The notes below the pieces were generated by a model. The model was not told the DNA's origin, made no database searches, and saw only the letters and a program-made list of their open reading frames with translations. A program made the position numbers and the translations under genes. From NCBI GenBank assembly GCA_031308135.1, contig JAHLJT010009436.1:143579608-143643607 (forward strand): a stretch of 64,000 nt of DNA. Reading direction: 5' to 3'. Numbering within the stretch: the stretch's first letter is position 1; each line of letters opens with the position of its first letter. Shown one piece after another: positions 37,053 to 47,700 of this stretch. Source of the DNA: Acheta domesticus (Eukaryota; Arthropoda; Insecta; Orthoptera; Gryllidae).

Positions 37053-39560
37053 AGTAAAAAGTGGATAAAGCCTGTTGCTAAATTAAGAAAAAAATACCTA
37101 AAACGTGATGTAGCCAGAATCCCTGATTTGTAAGTTCTTGATACCGAAAAATAAATTGAAAAGAAAACGTCTGCCTGTCCGTCTGTCCGTCTGTCCGTCT
37201 GTCCGTCTGTCCGTCTGTCCGTCTGTCCGTCTGTCCGTCTGTCCGTCTGTCCGTCTGTCCGTCTGTCCGTCTTTCCGTCCGTCCGTCCGTCTTTCCGTCC
37301 GTCCGTCCGTCCGTCTTTCCGTCCGTCCGTCTTTCCGTCCGTCCGTCTTTCCGTCCGTCCGTCCGTCTTTCCGTCCGTCCGTCCGTCTTTCCGTCCGTCC
37401 GTCCGTCTTTCCGTCCGTCCGTCCGTCTTTCCGTCCGTCCGTCCGTCTTTCCGTCCGTCCGTCCGTCTTTCCGTCCGTCCGTCCGTCTTTCCGTCCGTCC
37501 GTCCGTCTTTCCGTCCGTCCGTCCGCCTTTCCGTCCGTCCGTCCGCCTTTCCGTCCGTCCGTCCGTCTTTCCGTCCGTCCGTCCGTCCGTCTTTCCGTCC
37601 GTCCGTCCGTCCGTCTTTCCGTCCGTCCGTCTTTCCGTCCGTCCGTCTTTCCGTCCGTCCGTCTTTCCGTCCGTCCGTCTTTCCGTCCGTCCGTCTTTCC
37701 GTCCGTCCGTCTTTCCGTCCGTCCGTCTTTCCGTCCGTCCGTCTTTCCGTCCGTCCGTCTTTCCGTCCGTCCGTCTTTCCGTCCGTCCGTCTTTCCGTCC
37801 GTCCGTCTTTCCGTCCGTCCGTCTTTCCGTCCGTCCGTCTTTCCGTCCGTCCGTCTTTCCGTCCGTCCGTCTTTCCGTCCGTCCGTCTTTCCGTCCGTCC
37901 GTCTTTCCGTCCGTCCGTCTTTCCGTCCGTCCGTCTTTCCGTCCGTCCGTCTTTCCGTCCGTCCGTCTTTCCGTCCGTCCGTCTTTCCGTCCGTCCGTCT
38001 TTCCGTCCGTCCGTCTTTCCGTCCGTCCGTCTTTCCGTCCGTCCGTCTTTCCGTCCGTCCGTCTTTCCGTCCGTCCGTCTTTCCGTCCGTCCGTCTTTCC
38101 GTCCGTCCGTCTTTCCGTCCGTCCGTCTTTCCGTCCGTCCGTCTTTCCGTCCGTCCGTCTTTCCGTCCGTCCGTCTTTCCGTCCGTCCGTCTTTCCGTCC
38201 GTCCGTATTTCCGTCCGCCCGTCTTTCCGTCCGTCCGTCTGTCCATCCCTCTGTGAACACCATTAGCGTCTAAACCACTTTTAGGATTTTTTATAAACTG
38301 AAGAACCCCCGTCCATCTGGCCCTAATCGAAGCTTTGAGATTTTGAAAAACTTTCTTCAAAATTTTACATGAAGCCCCTGGATATTTTCAAAATTTTATC
38401 AAACCCGGCTCCAATTTTTTTCTTTAAATTTGTTGTAAGAATATAGTCAAATGCACCGGAGGCATTCACGGTTAACTCTGAATTTTCGAAAATTGCAAAA
38501 GCTTGAATTTTTTCGGCACCTTCCTCCAAATTCAAAATTGAAGATAAAGATTTTTCCATCAAATAAAATGTCTTTTCCAAAGTGAGTTCTTTTCTTAAGG
38601 TCATGCAATTTTGTTGCAACGTTTAATAGTTTTCGCGCAGTATTGCGTGCATGTGTAGTTTAAAAACAATTACGAAAACAAGATATTCTCGAAAACGGCT
38701 CCAATTTTTTTCTTTAAAGGTTTGGTAGGTATAGTGCCTAACGTATTCTCTGAGATGACATATACGTCATGTTGCTCAATTTTTTTGTGTTTTCAAAAAT
38801 TACAAAAATGAAAATTTTTGACTTGTATATCACGTCGTTAATATTTACATTAGCGACCATTTGTTCTCATTATTATATTTATAAGTATATGTACTTTAAA
38901 TAATGTTGAGTAAATTTTCTCTAAAACTGAACAGTTTTCTCCGAAAACTAGCTCAAAATTCCACATTTTCAGAAACGCTCAAATGCCATTTTCTCAAAAA
39001 TGGCAGCAATTTTTTCTTCAAATTTTCGAACGAATAGTGCTAATTACACTCTTTAATATGATGTAAAGTTCAATTTGATATTTTTTTTGCAAAAATTAAA
39101 CAAATGTAATTTTTTGAAAGATCTCTCAGACCATTAATATGCACATTTCCAGCAATTTTTGAACACTATTGTATTTGTAAGGTAATGTTCTTCAAATGAC
39201 TTCAAATTAAGTTTTTCGAAAACTCATAAATTTTCTGTAAAAAAGAGCTTCAAATTTCGCAATTTTAGTATCGCTTAAACGCCATTTTCTTAAAAACGGC
39301 TCCATATTTTTCATAGAAAATTGCCATTTAGAGCGAGGTTTTAGTGTTCTTTAATATTCTAAAATTAATAATTCGTCCTACTGCTAAGAAAGCGAAAAAT
39401 GAAGAAAATGTAAAAAAAAAAATGCAGTGTGGGGGTAATAGATGGCAACTGGCAAAGTCCGAATAGCTAGCCGAGACCCAAAGAAATAGAAAACTACTAC
39501 GGGAAAGTCTGCACCATTCTGTAACACCACTAGTTTTTTTAACTGTACTTTGCCCTATTA
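37017..39560 (-). repeat. H1 family, near-complete copy (minus) carrying the expanded array
   Basis: From left to right are the tail palindrome, the conserved segment, the GTCY array (37169-38242), then modules in reverse order, and finally the inverted head (gcaccattctgtaacaccactagt) at about 39512-39536. Apart from the array it mirrors the copy at 35388-37015. Confidence 0.7.
37169..38242. repeat. GTCY minisatellite, about 1.07 kb
   Basis: Three zones are visible. The first is gtctgtcc repeated about 12 times (to ~37270). The second is a mixed zone with a 20-bp unit (ctttccgtccgtccgtccgt, ~37270-37610). The third is a long run of a 16-bp unit (ctttccgtccgtccgt) to ~38205, with rare variants. 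Reading frames stay open on both strands only because no stop word exists in the unit. The array sits where other H1 copies have a tract of 10-60 bp. Confidence 0.97.
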
Positions 39561-40270
39561 AAAAAATGCAAAGAAAAAATTGAAGCATTTTTTGAGACAA
39601 TAATTTCAAAACTGCCTATATTTCACGCAAATTTGCACGAAAACTACTCATTTTTTGAAAATCTGTACATGATCTTATTGAAAGTTGTTTCTTTGAAGAA
39701 CAGATTTTATTAAGAAAGAAGTTGTCGTCAATATTGTAGATGTCGGCAGACGCCGCAGAACATTTTCAACTTTTGCAATTTTAGAAAATTTTGAATAGAG
39801 TTCAACGAAAATGAGACGTAAGCAATTTTCGTGTCATTTCACGTCATACGCGTTATTTCCTATATCCTAGGAAAAATAATAAAAATAATAATAAATAAAT
39901 AATAAATATAAAATTGGAGATGTGTTTGAGAACTTTTTTAAAATGTTCATAAGTTTTGTTGCAACGTACCTACTAAATCAAAATAATTGTTTCAAATTCG
40001 GAGGGCTTCGAGTTTGGTCGGTGCGATCAGGGAATATCAGTTTTGGAGAAAATAGTTTGAACGTTTAGGCGCTAGCGTTGTTCAGGCAGACGTTTTGCTT
40101 GAAACCAATTTTTTGGTATTGTGGTCACACAAAACTTGGATTCTGATTACACGTGTAAGAGGAAGTCATTTACTACATATAGTAATGATATTTTTCCATT
40201 TTTTCGATATCAGGATCTAGCAATATGCGTTTTTCTGACACAAAATCGCCACTTCCACATTTAGCGTTAC
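39545..40270 (+). repeat. H1 family copy, head-to-head with the preceding one
   Basis: Plus orientation: aaaattgaagcattttttgag, the tcaacgaaaatgaga block, gggcttcgagttt, ggcgctagcg, a minimal GTCY tract (ggcagacg), then ttttttggtattgtgg and acacgtgtaagagg. An AATA-rich stretch lies at 39885-39910. Confidence 0.6.
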
Positions 40271-41580
40271 CTCTTTACTTCGTAAGTACTGTGTTAAGTA
40301 CTATAACTATACAGTAAATAGAACGAGTTAACCCGAGGTTATTAGTTTAATTAATATCACTTGGCGTTCTGAGAATGCTGTGCACACGTATCATACATTT
40401 TCGTTACATATGCCAAGACACTGTCTCGCCTCCTTTGTAGGCGATGGTTGTTTTCTTTATAACTCAATCACTTCTTGGTCTCATATCTCATTTTTTTAGA
40501 GAGGTGCCTAGCTGTTTTTAGCGTATGTACTGAATCTCGTTCGTCGTTAATTGAATTGGTTTGTGCAACCACTTAGGCCTGGATTTTCAAATTTGCCAGG
40601 AGAGATAAAAATATCATAACTCCTCTAAATTTTCAAATAATTAATCATTTTCCCCTCTTCCATAACATGCATTTATGTTCCTTTCATTTAAAAATTACCT
40701 TTACTAGTTTCCATATAAATTAGGCTCAGAAAAATTTAAAATTGTTTCTGACTTACACTATTTGCACACTGGTATTGAGAAACAACTGAGAACTGAAGTG
40801 TTGATTGCAAAATCATTATAAAACAGGAATTTAAAAACTATAAAGTTCTCAAAATAGATCATTTTCCATCATTGTATCATCAGCTGCACTGGTTGGTTAG
40901 GTACAGTTCATCAGAAAAACTGTACAGTTTTCAGGAAAATGGAAGTTCATCAGAATAATCTTCTTGATGTCTTCTATTTTCTTTATGTTGATTGGAACGT
41001 TTTCCATAGACGCCCTTTCCAGTTAATACGTTCAACCCACGAAGTTTAGAAGTTCTAATGACATTTCTTCAATGTTAATCTTCGTTTCTCGTCTTCTTAC
41101 GAGCTGTTTCATTATCACTCTCGCTGCTTTCGGAATCACTGACATATTCGAACTTAGAACTGGAAACGTTAAGAACTCGGAACACGTTTAAAACAACCCA
41201 AAAAAAACCAACAAAAACCAACAACAGAAAGACTTATATATTACAGCACGAAGAATGAACATAAGGCTGCGAACTGAAAAAGTTGCAGAAAAACAGCTGT
41301 TTAGGCTGCAAAACACACGGCGCATGATCGCGCTAGGAGAACGTGCCAAGATGGCGTGTGATCAAGCGTTGTAAGCAGAAACCACGTCTGTCACTGACTC
41401 AAGTTATTTCAGCGCTCAACATTCAGAAAAGACGCTTTGTATCTTTTGAACTACTAATCTGACTAACGTGGTTTTTGCACTCAACACGCGTCTTGTCTTC
41501 CTAAGTTAGTTTTCATCGAAAACGATTTTTCGCATTTTTTGTTACTGAAGTGGTTTTTGCACTGACCGAATTTGTTCAAA
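40270..41580. other. Single-copy stretch, no gene recognised
   Basis: No recognisable coding or repeat boundary. A short GC-richer patch with ccaagatggcg lies near 41347. Confidence 0.45.
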
Positions 41581-41587
41581 AACAGAT

Positions 41588-41776
41588 ATGGAATCTCTCA
41601 GCTCGATACGTCATACAACGTTTGGTGATGAGGATCGACGCTTATTTTCCTTCTTATGTCACAAGGTGATGGAACTTGACAACCAATACGAAAATAATTG
41701 TACTTCTCAGAAAAAAATCATGATACGCCCATGGCTCCTTCACAATAAGAAGAGTGCAAGATGCGTCATGTATTAA
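41588..41776 (+). pseudogene. Fragment resembling the N-terminus of a PIF/Harbinger nuclease
   Basis: A 62-codon frame contains IRPWLLHNKK, preceded by a basic and polar stretch. The motif W/I-R-P-W followed by basic residues is typical just before the nuclease domain of Harbinger-type transposases and HARBI1-like proteins. The nuclease domain itself is not found downstream, so this would be a relic. The match is short. Confidence 0.35.
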
Positions 41777-42338
41777 AACCTTGTAAATAGGTGTATAGTT
41801 TCTGTAGGTTCTCTATTGAAAAAATATATTTAGCCAATTTGTGAATTTCCTTGAATGTGCATTTTATAGCCCTGAGCTTGAACATAAGGGACATCAGTTC
41901 ATGAGTTAAAATGCGTCTTTGGAAAACCAAATTGAATGGGTGAGTGGCAAAACAGTACTAGTCCAAAATTGGTCATATACGTTTTTGACTAAAATTAATG
42001 CAGAGGGCATGGAACTACATGTTGAGACTGAAAACAGTTCAATATAAGACAATTTGCTGAGAAGGAGCTGTCTTCAAATCAGGCAGCTCCTTCCCTTTGA
42101 TGAGTGAAATAGAAGTATCTGCCCTGGATCTGCACTGCTCTTCTACGAGTACTCAGGATTTCAGACGTCTGGCGACTCGGATGGTTAACATTTGTTATTT
42201 GCCAGTGGTAGGGAGCTGATGTAATTTACTTGTTTTGTTTGCTGATCGAGAGTGTGTCTGTAATGAACCAAAGAATGAGAGGTGAGGGGAACACGAAGCG
42301 AAGAGCCAGTAATTTTCGTTATTTTGCGTTGAAAGAAT

Positions 42339-42551
42339 GTGTGTCACAGTCAAGCTTGTAAACAAGCATTTACGAGCTTCAATGGAATGTCATTCATATT
42401 GGCAGAAATTCTTTTGTCAGGTATGCCTCCAAAAGATGGAAGGGAAAAGCAAAATAACAGATCTCATGCTACCAAGTACAAATATGTTGTTACGATAAAA
42501 GAACATTCAGAATGCTTTCCGACAAAAATTGCTACTCATCAGAATTTGTGA
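42339..42551 (+). pseudogene. Fragment of an insect transposase-like protein
   Basis: The frame reads C-x4-C-K-x-A-F, then GMPPKDGREKQNNRSH, then EHSECFPTKIATH. The order (cysteine plus AF, a PKD-GR-K-NR segment, then EH..FP) resembles a family of uncharacterised transposase-derived proteins that I know from insects. There is a stop just upstream and one at the end, and no start codon is convincing. Confidence 0.35.
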
Positions 42552-42618
42552 AGTTTATACCAGATGAATTGATCTTAAAAACCATCCTGATTAAAAAAAA
42601 TATCTTCAAAAGGAAAAG

Positions 42619-42902
42619 GCTATAATTAGTGGGCGGATTTTGATGATCTAAAACATCGCCAAAAATGATCAATAAAACGCTCTTTAATTTTTTTAAAAAT
42701 GCCCTAAAATCAAGGAAAAATTACGTAAAAATGTGATCAAAATCAGTTTGGGTGAACATCGGCTATAATTAGTGGGCGGATTTTGATGATCTAAAACATC
42801 GCCAAAAATGATCAATAAAACGCTCTTTAATTTTTTTAAAAATGCCCTAAAATCAAGGAAAAATTACGTAAAAATGAGATCAAAATCAGTTTGGGTGAAC
42901 AT
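42619..42902. repeat. 142-bp tandem duplication
   Basis: Units 42619-42760 and 42761-42902 are identical except for one base (atgtgatc against atgagatc). It is a recent event or an assembly artefact. Confidence 0.9.
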
Positions 42903-43435
42903 CTCAAGCTGCTGGATATCCACCGTCCGTCAAGTAACATACGTTACTGATTTAATCGGGGCTTTTTCCTTTCGGTCAAGTGAACTCAGCTTGCAAACTT
43001 TTAGTTTGGACTGTTCATTACCAGGGAATCTCTGTCTTTGGTTATACCGAAATCGGCCGAACCGACAATGGCTTTGACAGGCGACACAGGAACCTTAGAT
43101 TACAAAATCACAACGGCTGTCATTACAATTTCTGAGCGAAGAAATCCAATAGGCTACTCAGGAATTCTGTGAAGAACATTTGTTGCATCTCGTAAATATT
43201 ATTTGAATCAAGTATCATTAAAATTATATTACAATCAACGAAATCTGCGAAAAATGCATTAAAATGACGGGAAAAGGTGAAAAAATATCTTATTAATCGA
43301 TATCTACGAAAAATACAAAAACAACCTATAAAACTGAGTAATTTCTTTTTATCATAACATGAAATTAAACTCTGTACTAAAAGGTATTGTTTTAAAGTGA
43401 AAGGGAAAAAATGACATTTCATTAAAATATGCCCC

Positions 43436-43692
43436 ATAATTCTGTGGACACGGGGTTAAAGTTCTTAAGTCAAAAATCTTAGTTTGGAGAAAACAAGGGT
43501 TAGATTATTGAGCCGATGCTTTTTCTTACGCTCAACGCTATTTCCCAACGCTTTTTTCTCGTTAAGGAGGAAACATTTCAATTCATCCGTTGACTAAAAT
43601 AAAATATAGATACTTAACTTATAGTTTTAGTACTTAATCCAATTTCGCCAAAAATTGACTTAAGAACTTTTACCCCGTGACCTCAGAATTAT
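43436..43692. mobile_element. MITE of 257 bp with ~40-bp terminal inverted repeats
   Basis: The left end is ataattctgtggacacgggg and continues taaagttcttaagtcaa. The right end is its imperfect reverse complement, with about four mismatches. The interior is AT-rich and non-coding. No clear target duplication is visible. Confidence 0.7.
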
Positions 43693-43699
43693 AATATAC

Positions 43700-44700
43700 G
43701 AGCTCAAGTTGCAACTTGAAATTTGAACGACCCCAAGTTATATTACTTAAGTGAACTCTTACAATAAGATATGTGTTATTTTTGTGATACATTGTTCTTT
43801 TGCAAGACATTTTGTTGGTAAATCTTCGCTACTTCTGAGACCAGGAAGGAACTGGAGTTGACTTTCGTAAAGACAAATTATTATGAGTTCATACAAGTGT
43901 ATTCTGTCAGTATTGAATAAACACTTCCAATTTCGTAGAATGTCTATCGGTCTATATGAGCTAAGAATTTACAACCTGATGTAGATTTCTAGGCTTTGGG
44001 AAGGTTGAGAGGATAGCAATATGTCGCAAAAGTGTAACGTTGTAAGAAAAAATACTCCCATTCTTTGAAATATTAATCTAACCTTACTATACAATGATCG
44101 TAACCGGGTGTTTTCTTTGGGTTAAAATATTTTCTTTCATCTGAAGCTTTAAATACATGCCCAAGAGGGACATAAGTGGATATGGAGAAATTAAACAATT
44201 TTCTAATGTTCTTTACTTCAAGTTAACGAAAACTGTTGAAAACCATTGTTTAGGTGTTCCGCAAATTAATCAACAGATCTCTTTATCGCGTAACAAATTA
44301 CACAAACATTTTGGAAAGGAAAAATACCTGTACTAAAGAAAATTACATGTACACATTACTTCCAATTTGACAGAAAGATGCTTGGGTATTAAAAAAAATA
44401 ATTATTTCTTTTAATTATCATTTCTCGTTACCGTACACAACATACATATATCTATTAAAGAAGGCTCACTACTGAAATAACAGAATACAGCATATTTTAT
44501 ACTAGTATATCGCGTTTAGAATTGCTTGGAGATTATATTTTGTTAAGGTTAACGTGAAATAATATTTTTGAAAATTGAGAACGAAGAAAATTGGAAAAAT
44601 TCGTTCGTCACAAAAATCGTCAGTTGTTGATTTTTGAGATTCGATACATCGATTTTTCATTAATTTCATTGTTAGTATCAAGAAGTGCGTGTAACCTGTC
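43700..44700. other. AT-rich upstream region of the cysteine-rich gene, nothing recognised
   Basis: No open frame, repeat boundary or RNA gene was recognised. Confidence 0.45.
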
Positions 44701-44705
44701 AGTTT

Positions 44706-44711
44706 TCAGTC
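44706..44711 (+). promoter_or_regulatory. Candidate initiator of the cysteine-rich gene
   Basis: TCAGTC fits the insect initiator TCAKTY, with the presumed start at 44708, about 45 nt before the first ATG (44753). There is no TATA box at the expected distance. Confidence 0.35.
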
Positions 44712-44752
44712 TTGAATTACAAGATGTGATGAACACATTTTCGAAATAGCTC

Positions 44753-47700
44753 ATGTTTCGGGAAGTAAAGTTTCCTTTTTCACTGAATTATCGATCAATG
44801 TTGCGGAAGTATGGAATACTTTTGATTGCAGTGTCTTTGATGCAAGTAGTGAAGACTTCATATTTAACAAGTATGCGTATACAGAAGCATAAAGATCTCA
44901 TGAGGCCATATAGAATTAGGAGACTTTACACTACTGAAGGTTGCTATTTGGATCCTGACGAATATATTCAGCATCACATTTATGGAGCTCAAAAATTAAG
45001 CACAGAATTACAGCAAGCATCTCACACATTACAAGGCAGTTACACGTATCCTTATTCACCATTTACACCCGTATGCTTTCGATGTGCGATATGCTTATCT
45101 ATCGTCGAACAGGTAAAGGAATTAATGTATTTCATAATTGCGTTCAACGTGTGTGGTGGTATATGATATGGATTATTTCAGCTGAATCAAACGATAAATT
45201 TAGCTCATGAAATGTTGTATTACAAGAAGAGATTAGAGAATGTTCCCGAAACACTAAGATCTTTGTGTAGGACTGGTTTTGAGAAGTAAGTATTGATATT
45301 TGGCAAGACTGTATGTATTATTGGGTTCTATCTAATACTAAAGTTTTATTTCAGCTTTGAATTACGAAATCTCAACAATTTTCATTTAGTTACTGACATA
45401 ACAAAGGGGACGACTCGTATACCATGTTACCTCGATGGAAAGTGGAAAGACAGGTAACAAACTTACTAAATCTGCAGAAAGAGTACTTTATTAACAAGAG
45501 TCGTGCTAGGACTGCAGTATTTAATCAACTTTTCGCAATTTATCCATAACAGTCAGGTCATAACCATCTACCCGTTGATATAAATACGATGCAGAAAAAT
45601 TCGAACCCGTCTTGTGATATGCTGGAAAAAGGCATTTCTCAATACAAACAAAAATATAAGTGCATTCAAGTCTTAGACGACATTTTAAAACCTAACTTTC
45701 TTGATAACTGATTCAAACTATCTATTCTAAATTCTACCTTGTATTATTGCTTTTTATTAAATTATTCTATTTAGAATACAGTAACTAGTGGTACCAGAGA
45801 ATGACACTTTCCCTCACTAGTTTTCTATTTCCTTGGGTCAGCTGCCATCTATCGCCGCCCAAAATACATTTTTGGACATTTTATTAATTTGATTGCGTAG
45901 ACTTTTATTTTTTGGTTTCCTAATGGTAGAACGGAAATATTAATTTTAGAATATTGAAGAACAGTAAAACCTCGTCTTAAATGGCATTTAAAAAAATTGT
46001 AGCCATTTTAAAGAAAATGGCGTTTAAGCGCTAATAAAAATGCGAAATTTGAAGCTCATTTTCACAGAAAGGTTTTGAGTTTTTAAAATACTTAATTCAA
46101 AGTCATTTGAAGCACTTACATTCACAAATATAATAATGTTTACAAATAGCTGGTAATGTGCATATTGCAGATGTGAGAGATCTTTCAAAAAATTCCTTTG
46201 TGTAATTTTTGAAGAAACAAAAAAAATAGCGCAAAATAAACTTTGTCATATTAAAGAGTGCAATTAGCACTATCCGTTCCAACAGTTTGAAGAAAAATTT
46301 GAAGCCATTTATGAGAAAATGGCGTTTGAGCGTTACGGAAAATGCGGAATTTTGAGCTAGTATTCACAGAAAACGCCGGTGTCTATAACATACGACGTAA
46401 TAATCGTATTCATTAGGTGGCAGTATCAACAGCTCACTACAAAAAAATCACATACAATTCATGTACATTACTCCACAACACTTTGCCAGATGACATGAAA
46501 GGATTAAATTCGATAGAAAAGTTTAAGTCTCAAGTAAAATCTTTTCTGCTGCATAATTGTTTCTATACAATTCGAGACTACGCCGAGCATCAAAATGAAA
46601 GTAACATTAATTTTAACAATAATAATTAATGTAATTATTTACCATATGGACTGTATAATTCTAAAGAACCAGTAACAAGTATCGTACCACAGCTTCTGGG
46701 TTGATGTCCCCCATCTCGATCAGGTCTTTCATCTAATTTTCCTGATCCTTTGAGCAAATGCTGAGATGTTTTGCTTGTGGACATGAATGTAACTTCATTA
46801 TTTGTGCACGTCTTCTAAATTTCAGTGGGAAATATAGTTATTCAAATTATCGTTTCTCATATTGTCGTGGCAAAAAGTATTATTCTTTCATGAAGAACAT
46901 GGTGAGAGTTAAGGGTGCAAATTTATAGCTAATTTACCTTTGAAAATATATTTTATTATATAGGAGCGAATATTTTGTCAACAAAACTCGAAAAAAAACG
47001 CTCTTTTTTTCTGTATTCAAAATTTGACTAGAATATGGCCTAGGATAGAGATCACAGAATAACAAAAACGTGTACAAATTTCACTTCTCCCCATAGCTCG
47101 TCACATACAGTTTTCAACTGTTTTTGACGGAAATAAATACGAATAAATGAAGTCACGCAAATCATGTCACAGGAAGTATTAACTGCATATCACTTGATAA
47201 CTGACAACGAAAGGAAAAAGTAACGAAGTCCTGACAGGGAGGCCTCTTGCGTGCTACGGGAGATTTAGAAGTTTTATACGTGTGAAGTGTAAAATGGCTC
47301 TTTCCTAGGCTTTCGCGTGCAACAAGTCTCTAAAACTGAATTAGGAAAAGCAATTGTCTAAGGATGGATGGATGTGTAATTTATTGCAATTGCTTAATAA
47401 AAGTGGTGCTACAACACACATTTTATTCTCGCATTATTTCTAAATTTGCAATTTTCGAAAATTCAGAGGGTTCAACGAAAATGAGACCTGCGCCATTCTC
47501 TTAAGCGTCCCTTTGCCGGAAATGAAACTACCTTCAATTTTTTACCGTCTTTACGTAGACGGTAATGGAACTATCCCGTACTAACGAGAATAAAATTTAA
47601 AGAAATTTTTGGAGCTGTTTTTGAGAAAATAATTGTTTGCATTTTTTAAAAATGGATTTTATTTCACAAAATAGCGCGCGAAAACTACTAATATTTTTGA

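Noticed and set aside
37169..38242. CRISPR-like regular array
   Set aside because: The units are contiguous with no unique spacers, and the host is a eukaryote.
36995..38360. Open frames of 370-422 codons on both strands with RTDGKTDGRKDG or SVRPSFRP repeats
   Set aside because: They are translations of the GTCY minisatellite, which contains no stop word in any frame. Nothing else supports a protein.
41340..41360. ccaagatggcg as a YY1-type promoter site
   Set aside because: It is a single short word with no attached gene; the small frame at 41588 is better read as a transposon relic.
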